A stretch of 64,000 nt of DNA from the NCBI RefSeq assembly GCF_030687835.1, contig NZ_CP117449.1:6387027-6451026 (forward strand), written 5' to 3'. The DNA comes from Pseudomonas hefeiensis. Its GTDB lineage: Bacteria; Pseudomonadota; Gammaproteobacteria; Pseudomonadales; Pseudomonadaceae. The notes beneath the pieces were generated by a model. It searched no databases and was not told where the DNA came from. It saw only the letters and a program-made list of their open reading frames with translations. Positions 20,927 to 29,853 of this stretch are shown here, piece after piece. The translations under genes and the position numbers were made by a program. How positions within the stretch are numbered: position 1 is the first letter of the stretch; every line of letters begins with the position of its first letter.

Positions 20927-22191
20927 TGGGGCATTTACGCGTCAGTGGCCTGGGCAAGGCCTACAAGCAGTATCCGAACCGCTGGAGCCGGTTGTTCGAG
21001 TGGCTGATTCCCTTTTCCCGCCCACGTCATCAATTGCACTGGATCCTGCAGGGCGTCGATTTCGAGATCCAGCCCGGGGAAGCTGTCGGCATCGTCGGGG
21101 TCAACGGCGCAGGCAAAAGCACGTTGCTCAAGATGATCACCGGCACCACCCAACCCACCTGTGGCCACATTCAACTGCGCGGCCGCGTCGCTGCGTTGCT
21201 GGAGCTGGGCATGGGGTTCCACCCGGATTTCACGGGCCGCCAGAACGCCTTCATGGCCGGGCAGTTGCTGGGCATGCAAGTGGAGGAAATCGAATCATTG
21301 ATGCCTGAGATCGAAGGCTTTGCCGAAATCGGCGAGGCCATCGACCAGCCGGTACGCACCTATTCCAGTGGCATGCAAATGCGCCTGGCCTTCAGCGTCG
21401 CCACGGCCCGCCGCCCGGATATCCTGATCGTCGATGAAGCCCTGTCAGTGGGCGATGCGTATTTCCAGCACAAAAGCTTTGAGCGCATCCGCAGTTTTCG
21501 CAAGGCCGGTACGACGCTGCTGATCGTGTCCCACGACCGCTCGGCGATTCAGTCGATCTGCGACACCGCCATCCTGCTGGAGCACGGGCGCATGGCCATG
21601 CGCGGCAAGCCGGAAGAGGTGATGGATTATTACAACGCGATGCTGGCCCAACGCGAGGGCCAGATCGTCCGCCAGGAGATGCTCGCCAACGGCCAGGTAC
21701 GCACCATCTCCGGCACCGGCGAGGCCGGCATTGTGGATGTACAGCTGTTGAACAGTCAGGGCCAGTCGGTGGAAGTGGCCGAAATCGGCCAACCGATGGT
21801 GTTGCAGGTGCGGGTCGAAATCCGCCAGGACATCGAGCGGCTGGTGCTGGGTTTCCTGATCAAGGACCGCCTCGGCCAGCCCATGTACGGCATCAACACC
21901 CATCGCCAGGATAAAGCCGTGACCGACCTCAAGGCCGGCGAGCACGTCACCTTTCGTTTCAGCTTTGACATGCGCCTGGGCAAGGGCAATTACTCCGTCG
22001 CGCTGAGCCTGTCCCGGCTGGATTCGCACCTGGACCGCAATTTCGAATGGCGCGACTACGGGCTGGTGTTCCACGTCATCAACAATCGTCAGGAAGATTT
22101 CGTCGGCTGTTCGTGGCTTCAGGCCCATACCAGCATCCAGCGCTCGGCAATACCCACGACCGAAGAACTGACGCAAAAGGAACTGCCATGA
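20926..22191 (+). CDS. wzt: O-antigen/CPA ABC transporter ATP-binding protein
   Basis: A 421-residue ATPase. Walker A GVNGAGKST is at residues 58-66, the signature YSSGMQMRLAFSVA follows, then Walker B ILIVDEALSVGD and the switch histidine in VSHDR. Residues from about 275 form an extra beta-rich domain that in Wzt proteins recognises the capped end of the O-polysaccharide. That fits the methyl- and acetyl-transferase genes of the divergent operon, which may make such a cap. The stop overlaps the next ATG (ATGA). Confidence 0.93.
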   Translation: MGHLRVSGLGKAYKQYPNRWSRLFEWLIPFSRPRHQLHWILQGVDFEIQPGEAVGIVGVNGAGKSTLLKMITGTTQPTCGHIQLRGRVAALLELGMGFHPDFTGRQNAFMAGQLLGMQVEEIESLMPEIEGFAEIGEAIDQPVRTYSSGMQMRLAFSVATARRPDILIVDEALSVGDAYFQHKSFERIRSFRKAGTTLLIVSHDRSAIQSICDTAILLEHGRMAMRGKPEEVMDYYNAMLAQREGQIVRQEMLANGQVRTISGTGEAGIVDVQLLNSQGQSVEVAEIGQPMVLQVRVEIRQDIERLVLGFLIKDRLGQPMYGINTHRQDKAVTDLKAGEHVTFRFSFDMRLGKGNYSVALSLSRLDSHLDRNFEWRDYGLVFHVINNRQEDFVGCSWLQAHTSIQRSAIPTTEELTQKELP

Positions 22192-23282
22192 CTCGCCTGC
22201 TGATGGAGTGCACCTACGTGTATGAACATCCCAGAGCCAATTCCGGGATTCAGCGCGTGGTGCGCAATGTTATCCGCGAACTGCCGGCCAGAGACGCAGC
22301 GCATGAATGCATCCCCGTCGTCATGCTGCAAGGCAAGTTGTATGAAGTGAAGAGCCTCGCCCCGCTGCCCTCCCGGGGATTGGATCTGGTCAGCCTGCGG
22401 GTACGGCTGGAGCAGTTCGCCAATCTGTTCTGGCTCAGGCATCGGACGCTTGAACGGCGACGCCCCTTCAGCCAATCGCGATGGGCACGCCGCGTGTTGT
22501 ACGTTGGCTGCCGGCTGTTTGCCCTGGGCTTTCTGAGCATTCCGATCCGGGTGCTCGATCGCTTGCTCAAACGCCAGCATGTCCCAGCGCGTTGCGTGCC
22601 CCTTCAACACCAGGCCGGCGATCAACTGGTGCTGCTGGACTCTTCCTGGCACGCCGATTTCTTTCCTCTGGCCGAACAGCTCAAGCAAGATGGCGTCGGG
22701 ATCGTATCGGTGATCTACGACCTGATTCCCCTGACCCATCCGCAGTTCTGCGACGCCGGGCTGGTGAAGGTGTTCAATCATTGGTTCGACTGGATTGCCC
22801 GCACCGCTGACGGTTACATCGCGATCTCCAGCACCATCCGTGACCAAGTCCGCCTGGAAATGGAGCGGCGCGTTGGCAAACAGCAGGTGAGTGAGCGCTG
22901 GTTCGACTATTTCCACTTGGGCAGCGAACTGGATTTGGTGGACGCCACCAGCGCCATCGACAGCAAACTGCGCTCTGAAGCTTTTGGCATCTCCCTGCTC
23001 GAAGGCGCGATGTACGGTAAACCGATGATCTCCAGCGAGATCGGCACCGGCACCAGCTACATCAATATCCACAATGAAACAGGCCTGGTGGTGCCGCCCA
23101 GCAACCCCGAAGCTTTCCGCGAAGCGATGCGTACCCTGTGGGACAACCCGGTACAGGCCAGGGAAATGGGCATCCGGGCCGAAGAGCGTTACCGGCAGTT
23201 GTTCACCTCTGAGGAGATGGGCCGCAAATGGCTGCAACTGTACGAGGAGATGCTGGAGCAAAAGGCGCTTTCCTACGCGTAA
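22188..23282 (+). CDS. Chimeric CPA glycosyltransferase (WbpX N-half fused to WbpZ C-part)
   Basis: The 364-residue product has a WbpX-like first part (LLMECTYVYEHPRANSGIQR, then VIYDLIPLTHPQFCDAG, up to LGSELDLVDA near residue 255). From about residue 262 it is WbpZ-like: LRSEAFGISLLEGAMYGKP, then the donor-site end of a GT4 fold. A complete GT-B enzyme needs the Rossmann strands that usually lie between these parts (EPRKN-type loop), and they are missing. The join is near 22966-22976. In P. aeruginosa the order is wzt-wbpX-wbpY-wbpZ, so an in-frame deletion that removed the end of wbpX, all of wbpY and most of wbpZ explains this. Enzyme activity is doubtful. Assembly collapse is the alternative. 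Confidence 0.75.
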   Translation: MTRLLMECTYVYEHPRANSGIQRVVRNVIRELPARDAAHECIPVVMLQGKLYEVKSLAPLPSRGLDLVSLRVRLEQFANLFWLRHRTLERRRPFSQSRWARRVLYVGCRLFALGFLSIPIRVLDRLLKRQHVPARCVPLQHQAGDQLVLLDSSWHADFFPLAEQLKQDGVGIVSVIYDLIPLTHPQFCDAGLVKVFNHWFDWIARTADGYIAISSTIRDQVRLEMERRVGKQQVSERWFDYFHLGSELDLVDATSAIDSKLRSEAFGISLLEGAMYGKPMISSEIGTGTSYINIHNETGLVVPPSNPEAFREAMRTLWDNPVQAREMGIRAEERYRQLFTSEEMGRKWLQLYEEMLEQKALSYA

Positions 23283-23293
23283 CGCCAGCCCAT

Positions 23294-23322
23294 GAGGGCG
23301 AGCGATAAATCCCCTCGCCCCA
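23294..23322. terminator. Hairpin after the CPA operon
   Basis: GGGCGAG (23296-23302) pairs with CTCGCCC (23314-23320) around an 11-base loop. It lies 13 bases after the stop of the last CPA gene and before the convergent GST gene. There is no clear T-run, so it may be a weak terminator or an RNA-stabilising stem. Confidence 0.45.
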
Positions 23323-23340
23323 AGGTGGCTCAGTGCATTT

Positions 23341-23967
23341 TCAAGCGGGTTGCTGCAACCCGGCAGCCGTACGCGGCATGCCGACAAACCCAGGCAAGGC
23401 CTCGATCCGCCCCAACCATGCACGTACGTGGGGGTAGTCCTCCAGTGACACATTGCCCTCCGGGGCATGGGCGATGTAGCTGTAGCCGGCAACATCGGCA
23501 ATCGTCGCAGTGTCACCTGCCAGATACGTGCTGCTGCTCAAGTGTTGGTCAATGACTTTGAGCAGGCTGTGGGAACGGGCGATCACCTCCTCTGCGTTGT
23601 AAGGTGCGCCGAACACCGTAATCAATCGCGCCGAGGCCGGCCCCGCATGGAGCGGCCCAGCCGCCACCGACAACCAGCGCTGCACCCGGGCGGCGCCGAC
23701 CGGGTCCGTTGGCAGCCATTGGCCCTTGCCATATGTCTGCGCCAGGTACACCAGGATGGCGTTGGAATCAGCCAGCACCATACCGTCATCGTCAATGACC
23801 GGCACTTGTCCAAAGGCGTTAATGGCCAGGAAATCTGCCTGTTTGTGTTCGCCTTTGGCCAGGTCGACAAAAACCACCTCGACGGGTAACCCGAGCAAGG
23901 AAAGCATCAATTGAACGCGATGCGCGTGGCCGGAAAGCGGGAAGTGATAAAGCTTGATGGGATTCAT
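23341..23967 (-). CDS. Glutathione S-transferase family protein
   Basis: A 208-residue protein with the N-terminal thioredoxin-like domain of GSTs ([19 protein letters not shown], then [21 protein letters not shown] with the glutathione-binding Asp-Ser pair) and an all-helical C-terminal domain ([19 protein letters not shown]). It likely conjugates or reduces electrophiles in the cytoplasm; substrate unknown. I chose ATG 23967 (MNPIKLYHF) with GGAG six bases upstream. It lies downstream of, and in the same direction as, a LysR regulator gene with about 125 bases between. Confidence 0.88.
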   Translation of the reverse strand: MNPIKLYHFPLSGHAHRVQLMLSLLGLPVEVVFVDLAKGEHKQADFLAINAFGQVPVIDDDGMVLADSNAILVYLAQTYGKGQWLPTDPVGAARVQRWLSVAAGPLHAGPASARLITVFGAPYNAEEVIARSHSLLKVIDQHLSSSTYLAGDTATIADVAGYSYIAHAPEGNVSLEDYPHVRAWLGRIEALPGFVGMPRTAAGLQQPA

Positions 23968-24092
23968 GGTCGACTCCGCTGCAAGTGACGCCATCAGCAC
24001 AACGGCGTCGATGGGGTCATCTTCCGCTTCGACTGAAGACTAGAGAATCACCCGAATATGCAATCCATTGTTTCAAACAGCGAAACAATGTC

Positions 24093-24995
24093 TCAGCCTT
24101 TCAAGGCCGGATGTTCACGCAACGCACGGACGGTAAAGTCAACAAAACTGCGTACTCGCGCCGGCGCTTTGCGCCCGCCCTGATACACCACATGGATCGG
24201 CAGGGGTGGCAGTTCGAAGTCAGCCAGAACGATCTCCAGTTCCCCGTTGGCAACGTTACCCGCCACCTGGTAAGACAAGACCCGAGTCAACCCCAACCCC
24301 TGACAGGCCGCCGTGATTGCGGCCTGGTTGGCCGTGACCACCAGTCTCGGCGCGGGCCGCACAGAGAGCGGTTGCCCTGCGTCGATGAACGTCCAGTTTC
24401 TGATCTGACCGGTGGCCGATGAGGCGACCACCGGCATGTGCTCCAGATCCTGCGGGTGTGCGGGTCGGCCATGGCGAGCGAAGAGATCAGGAGAACCGCA
24501 AACCACCCGTCGCACTTCACCAACACGCACGGCGTGCTGGTTGCTGTCAGGCAACTCGCCAATGCGTACCGCAATGTCTATGCCCTCCTCGACCATGCTG
24601 ACGATACGGTCCAGCAATAAGGCGTTGATGCCCACCTCGGGGAATTGCTGCAGGTAATCGACCAGCACCGGCGTGACAAATAACTGGCCGAACAACACCG
24701 GGGCGGTAATCGTCAATTGCCCGCGGGGCTGGGTGTGACTGCCGACCGCTGAATCCTCGGCTTCCTGCAAGTCAGCCAGAATTCGGCGGCAGTCCTCGAG
24801 AAAGCGCTGGCCAGCTTCGCTCAGGTATACGTTGCGGGTGGTGCGCACCAGCAAGGGCGTACCGATACGTTGCTCCAACGCCGCCACGGCGCGCGTGACG
24901 CTGGCCGCCGACAGGCCCAGGCGTCGCGCCGCCGCCGAGAAACCAGAGTCCTGGGCAACGGCGACAAAAACCTGCATTTCCTGAAACCTGTCCAT
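24093..24995 (-). CDS. LysR family transcriptional regulator
   Basis: A 300-residue LysR-type regulator: winged helix-turn-helix at residues 1-60 (FQEMQVFVAVAQDSGFSAAA then RRLGLSAASVTRAVAALEQ), followed by the two-lobed effector domain (LTITAPVLFGQLFVTPVL). It belongs to the large CrgA-like subgroup that often regulates adjacent oxidoreductase or GST genes. The GST gene downstream in the same direction is a plausible target. The effector is not known. Confidence 0.9.
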   Translation of the reverse strand: MDRFQEMQVFVAVAQDSGFSAAARRLGLSAASVTRAVAALEQRIGTPLLVRTTRNVYLSEAGQRFLEDCRRILADLQEAEDSAVGSHTQPRGQLTITAPVLFGQLFVTPVLVDYLQQFPEVGINALLLDRIVSMVEEGIDIAVRIGELPDSNQHAVRVGEVRRVVCGSPDLFARHGRPAHPQDLEHMPVVASSATGQIRNWTFIDAGQPLSVRPAPRLVVTANQAAITAACQGLGLTRVLSYQVAGNVANGELEIVLADFELPPLPIHVVYQGGRKAPARVRSFVDFTVRALREHPALKG

Positions 24996-25198
24996 TTATG
25001 CCCCGATGAGAAATCCTGATACAAGTTGGCTACGCACCTCAAATCAGCGCCGCACCGCCATTGTAGGGGGCCGCGCCAGCAAACCACAGCGCAACGCGAT
25101 CGGGCATCGGCACATCGGTCCGGTCAATTGCGACTATGCTTGGTACCATCGAGCATACTTTCATGACAACTTAATGACTCGATCTATGACGTAGGTCT
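24996..25198. other. Intergenic region left of the REP doublet
   Basis: About 200 bases between the start of the LysR gene and the REP pair. Divergent promoters for the LysR gene (left) and for the LTA-synthase-like gene (right) are expected here; I see no gene and no box that I can support. Confidence 0.4.
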
Positions 25199-25288
25199 TG
25201 TGGGAGCGGGCTTGCTCGCGAAAGCGGTGTGTCAGCCAGCGGTGATGCTGACCGACACACCGCTTTCGCGAGCAAGCCCGCTCCCACA
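25199..25288. repeat. REP doublet (35-bp perfect inverted arms)
   Basis: The arm 25199-25233, which begins TGTGGGAGCGGGCTTGCTCG, is perfectly complementary to 25254-25288. It is a pair of REP sequences in opposite orientation, typical of the fluorescens group, where they are moved by REP-associated tyrosine transposases. It sits in the leader or promoter side of the LTA-synthase-like gene, 41 bases before its start, which is unusual because REPs more often lie after genes. Confidence 0.88.
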
Positions 25289-25329
25289 GGTTGCGTGCCG
25301 GACTGGCGTCCATCGGAAGGCCCCTTTTT

Positions 25330-27544
25330 GTGAATGTTTTTTACCGCAGCTTCACTCATCCCCTCGCGCCCCTCATCGCCCTGGCCGGATGTGTATTGCT
25401 CATCCCCATGGGCCTGCGCCTCTCGCTGGGATGGTCAGATCCGCTGGGCTATCTGTCTGACCTGGGCATGGGCGGGTTACTGATCGTGCTGCTTTACCGT
25501 CGTCCCTGGTGGGTGGCATTACCCATTTTGCTGGTCTGGAGCATGCTGACGCTGGCCAGCATCGAACTGGTCAGCGCAGTCGGGCGCATGCCCACCCCAT
25601 CGGACCTGCATTACCTGACCGACCCGCAATTCGTCGAAAACTCCACCAGTGGCGGCTTCGCCCATCCCTGGCTGGCAGGGGTGCAACTGGCCACGCTGAT
25701 GGTCTGGCTGGGTGTCCAATGGCCCCGCCGGCTGTATCTGGCGCCGCGCTTGCCACGCCACGCCTGGGCGCTGCCGGTAGTGCTTTTGCTGAGCCACAGT
25801 GTGGTGCAATCCTGGCGGCCCAGTGAGGCAGACCAATGGAACCTGTTCAACCTTCCACACCAACTCGTCACGGCGGCCGTTGCCGCCGGGCAGGATCGCA
25901 CCCAGCAATGGCTTGAAGATGATGCAGTGGTTCAAACCCCGCCGATGGAGGGTCTTACCCGGCTCGATCTTGAAGGTCAAAAAATCCTGCCTGCCCCGGG
26001 CCGGGCACGCAACGTCCTGATCATCACCCTGGAAGGCGTTCCCGGCGCCTACGTGGGCGTCAACCGCCAGGCCCTGAAAAGCAGCTATCAGGAAGACCTG
26101 ATGCCGCACCTCAGTGCCTGGGCCAAGCGCGGTATGAATACACCCGATTACGTCCTGCACAATCATCAGACCATTCGCGGCCTGTATTCGATGCTGTGTG
26201 GCGACTACCGACAAATTCGACGACGGCACGCCCAAAGGCGTCGAGATGTTGAACCTGACCCGGCGCAACCAGGCCTGCCTGCCGGCCCAGTTGCGCCGGA
26301 ACGGGTTCTCTACGCATTTCCTGCAAGGTGCTGGCCTGCGGTTCATGGCCAAGGACCGGATCATGCCGCACATCGGCTTCGACACCACCCTGGGCATGGA
26401 CTGGTTCACCAAGCCGGCCTATCTGGAGTTCCCCTGGGGCAAGGATGACAAGACATTCTTCGAAGGCGCGCTGGATTACGTCGGGCAACTGCAACAGGCA
26501 AAGAAGCCCTGGATGCTTACGCTGCTGACGGTGGGCACGCACCAGCCCTACTCAGCGCCGGATGACTACCTGCAACGTTACGACACCACCAAGCAGGCGG
26601 CCGTAGGTTACCTGGATGACGCGCTGGACGGCTTCATGTCGGGGCTGGAACGCCAAGGCGTGCTGGAAGACACCCTGGTGATCATCACCTCGGACGAATC
26701 CCATGGCGTCGACGATGTGCGCCTGGCGTCATCCTGGGGTTTCAACCTGACATTGGCGCCGGAGCCATTGCCCCAGGTCAAGTCGGGAGTCTACGGTCAT
26801 GTGGACCTGAGCGCCTCGGTCCTCGATTACTTCGGTTTCAAAGTCCCCAAGTCATTGTCCGGTCGCTCGTTGTTCAGGAACTACGCAACGGGTCGGGAAA
26901 TCATGTCGTTCACCAACGGCAAGCTGCGCTACCACGACGGCAAGAGCACTTTCACCGAGTGCGATTTCCTGCAGCGTTGCCGCTACTACACCAGTGAAGG
27001 TTTCATCACGGAACGCGCCACTTACGGCGGACAATACAGCGGTCAGCGTGCCAGGTTGATCAGCGCGCGGGCCACGGCCCTGGACCGCACCCTGCTCCGT
27101 ACACCGCTCAATCAGCATTATCAGTTTGGCAGCGCCGATAAAATCCCGCTTCCGGCCCAGATCACCAACGACTGGACCGACAACCTGATCGGCGCCCAGT
27201 ACCTGGAGATGCCCAAGGGCTCACAGACCCGAGTCAGCCTGACCATCCGCGCCCTAGGACCGGACAATGCAGCCTACATTTCCCTCAAGGCCAAAGAGTT
27301 CGAGCAGGACGTCGCGATGGACCTGCCGACAGAAGTGGCGGTGACGCCCGAACAGCCGCTGGTGATGAACATTCGTTTCGATAACCCGCACCCCCGCAAG
27401 GCCTTCTCTTTCCATCTGCTGGGGCACGGGGTGGGCGCCATCGAAATCAGCGACTTCAGCGTCGTGACCGAACTGCCGGAGCAGACGGAGCCGTCGGATT
27501 ACCTGAACGTCGTCCAGGAAGACAGTGATGCCCAGTCCAGTTGA
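25330..27544 (+). pseudogene. LTA-synthase/phosphoethanolamine-transferase-like sulfatase-fold membrane protein, frameshifted
   Basis: The gene encodes an inner-membrane enzyme of the LtaS/sulfatase-fold family of about 737 residues. About five N-terminal membrane segments precede a periplasmic alkaline-phosphatase-like domain with metal-site motifs NVLIITLEGVPG, HQTIRGLYSMLCGDY (the Thr is the usual nucleophile), VGTHQPYSAP and IITSDESHG. One extra C at 26207-26209 (GACTACCGAC, expected Tyr-Asp) shifts the frame in the middle of the catalytic domain. The C-terminal extension (DKIPLPAQITNDWTDN onward) has no known role. I took the GTG at 25330 with GGAAGG upstream. Products may transfer phosphoglycerol or phosphoethanolamine to glycans or lipids; the substrate is unknown. 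Confidence 0.78.
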
Positions 27545-27612
27545 ATGAAATCGCGCAGCCCATGAACGCTGCGGCTTACATCATCCTGGGCTGAATTAAT
27601 CAATGAAGCGGA

Positions 27613-28206
27613 CTAATCCAGCAACCGATGCAGCTTGGCATACTGCAACAGCATGATGGTCTTGCCGTCGCAGATATCGCCGGTTTCGATCATGCCCAGC
27701 GCCTTGTCGAGGGACGTCTCCAACACTTCGATTTCCTCGCCTTCGGCTTCCAGCCCGCCGCCCTCATGCTGTTTATCTTCGTCGAAGTATTCGCCGACGA
27801 AAAAATGCACGCGCTCTGTCACCGACCCCGGGCTCATGAATGCTTCGAACACCTTGCGTACATCCTGGACGATATAGCCGGTTTCCTCTTGGGTTTCCTT
27901 GCGGATGCAGGTGTGCGGGTCGTCGTTATCCAGCAGACCGGCACAGGTTTCGATCAACAGACCTTCGTGACCATTGACGAAGGCCGGGAAGCGGAACTGC
28001 CGGGTCAGCACCACGGTTTGCTTGGCCTTGCTGTACAGCAGGATGGTCGCGCCGTTGCCCCGATCGTAGGTCTCGCGGGCCAGCTCGCGCCACTGGCCAT
28101 CGCGGCCGAGGTAGTCGTAGGTGGTTTTGCGCAGCACGTACCAGTTGTCCGAGAGCACTTCGACTTTCTTGATGCGCACGCGATCTTTGGTGTTTGCCTG
28201 TGTCAT
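27613..28206 (-). CDS. nudK: GDP-mannose pyrophosphatase, Nudix family
   Basis: A 197-residue Nudix hydrolase close to E. coli NudK, which cleaves GDP-mannose to mannose-1-phosphate and GMP. The shared pattern DRGNGATILLYS (about residues 48-59), VLTRQFRFPAFVNGHEG, the Nudix box from Gly90 ending IRKETQEETGY, and the loop FMSPGSVTERVHFFVGEY are visible. It lies about 8 kb from the GDP-rhamnose/GDP-mannose genes but in no operon with them. It could tune the GDP-mannose pool that feeds CPA. Confidence 0.92.
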   Translation of the reverse strand: MTQANTKDRVRIKKVEVLSDNWYVLRKTTYDYLGRDGQWRELARETYDRGNGATILLYSKAKQTVVLTRQFRFPAFVNGHEGLLIETCAGLLDNDDPHTCIRKETQEETGYIVQDVRKVFEAFMSPGSVTERVHFFVGEYFDEDKQHEGGGLEAEGEEIEVLETSLDKALGMIETGDICDGKTIMLLQYAKLHRLLD

Positions 28207-28301
28207 TCAGCCGTTCCATATTCAGTGTCTGAAAGCGGCAGAGCGGCCGTAAAGGCCGACGGCCTGCCATGATTGAGGCAGGCTAGCAGAGGCAGGATCG
28301 A

Positions 28302-29773
28302 TCACTCCAGCCCGGTGGCAAACACCTTGCCGGGGTTCATCAACCCGGTCGGATCCAGCGTGCGCTTGATGGCACGCATCAACTCGATCTCCAGCGGATC
28401 CTTGAAATGGGCCGCCGCATCCGGCTTGGCTTGCCCCAGGCCATGTTCGGCACTGATGCTGCCATTGAAAGCGCTCGTCATCTGGTAGATGACCTGCATG
28501 ATCGCTGGTTCCTGAGCCTTGAATGGAGCATCGGCATGGCCCAGCGGTTTGCTGATGTTGTAGTGCAGGTTGCCATCACCCATGTGACCGTAAGAAACAA
28601 TGCGTACGCCGGGAAACGCCTGTTGCAAGGCGCTATCGGTACGCTCAATGAACGCCGGGATCTGGCTGACGGGCACGCTGATGTCGTGCTTGAGGCTCGG
28701 ACCTTCATGATTCTGCGCCTCGGAAATACCTTCGCGCAGAGCCCACAATGCCGCAGCCTGAGTCTGATTGCTGGCGATCACGGCATCGATCACCCAACCG
28801 GCCTCAAAGGCATGGCCCAGGCCGCTTTCAAGCAACGGGTCCAAAGGCGCGTCGGGCACCGTGTCGCGCAATTCGATCAAGGCGTACCACGGGTGTGGCC
28901 CTTGCAAGGGGTCACTGCAACCGGCCACATGGTCCAGGACGAACTCCAGGCTCTGTCGTGACATCATCTCAAAGCCCGTCAGACGGTCGGCGCACAGGCT
29001 GCGAACATGCCCGATCAGGTCCACAGCCGCCTGCGGCGTGGGCAGTGCGACCCAAGCAGTTGCCGTGCTATGGGTGGCCGGAAACAACTTGAGCACCGCC
29101 GCGGTGATAATCCCAAGCGTGCCCTCTGAGCCAATGAACAGATGCTTGAGGTCGTAACCGGTGTTGTCTTTGCGCAAGCCTCGCAAGCCGTGCCAGACAC
29201 GTCCGTCCGGCAATACCACCTCAAGCCCCAGAGGGTCAGCTCGCGCATGTTGCCGTAACGCAGCACGGCCGTGCCGCCGGCATTGGTGGCCAGATTGCCG
29301 CCCACCGTGCAACTGCCTTCGGCCCCCAGTGACAGCGGGAACAAGCGACCGGCCTGGCTGGCGGCTTCTTGCAACTGCTGCAGGATCACCCCGGCCTCTA
29401 CCGTTATGGTTTCATTGGCCAGGTCGATTTCGCGGATACGCTTCATCCGGGTCAAGGACAGTACTACCTGGCGACCAGACGAATCCGGGATCGAGCCGCC
29501 ACACAATCCGGTATTACCGCCCTGCGGCACCAAGGCAACCCCGGCGTCATGGCAAAGCCGCACCACCGCCGCCACTTCTTCGGTTGTGGCTGGGCGCACC
29601 ACCAATGCGGCTCGGCCTTGATAAGCGTTACGCCAGTCCGTCAGGTAGCTGTGCATAAGTTCAGGATCACGCACCAGCCCCGCCGCACCGACCGCTTGCT
29701 CGATGCTTTGGATCAACGTGTCCCAGACCATAGGATCCAGATCGGCCGGAGGGAGGGGATTGGGGGTTTGCAT
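28302..29773 (-). pseudogene. FAD-linked 2-hydroxyacid dehydrogenase (D-2-hydroxyglutarate dehydrogenase/GlcD family), frameshifted
   Basis: The gene encodes a FAD_binding_4 plus FAD-oxidase C-terminal domain protein of about 490 residues. FAD-site motifs LVPQGGNTGLCGGSIP and GAEGSCTVGGNLATNAGG are in the N-terminal frame; HMGDGNLHYN and AEHGLGQAK, the metal/hydroxyacid site, are in the C-terminal frame. Two extra bases at 29229-29234 (CTGACCCTCTGGGG on the minus strand, expected Leu-Thr-Leu-Gly) break the frame after RYGNMREL. The start ATG 29773 has CGGAG six bases upstream. It follows the TctCBA transporter genes in the same direction, so it probably oxidises the imported hydroxyacid. Sequencing error must be excluded. 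Confidence 0.82.
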
Positions 29774-29799
29774 GGCTATCTCCGGGCGTTTGAATACGG

Positions 29800-29830
29800 C
29801 TGCTGCAGCGCACATCGTGCGTTGCAGCAG
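29800..29830. terminator. Intercistronic hairpin after the TctA gene
   Basis: A 14-bp stem with one mismatch (CTGCTGCAGCGCAC against GTGCGTTGCAGCAG, loop ATC) lies between the end of the TctA gene and the start of the dehydrogenase gene. It could reduce read-through into the dehydrogenase gene or protect upstream mRNA. No T-run follows, so full termination is unlikely. Confidence 0.5.
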
Positions 29831-29853
29831 TGGAAGCGACCGAGTGAGGTGAA

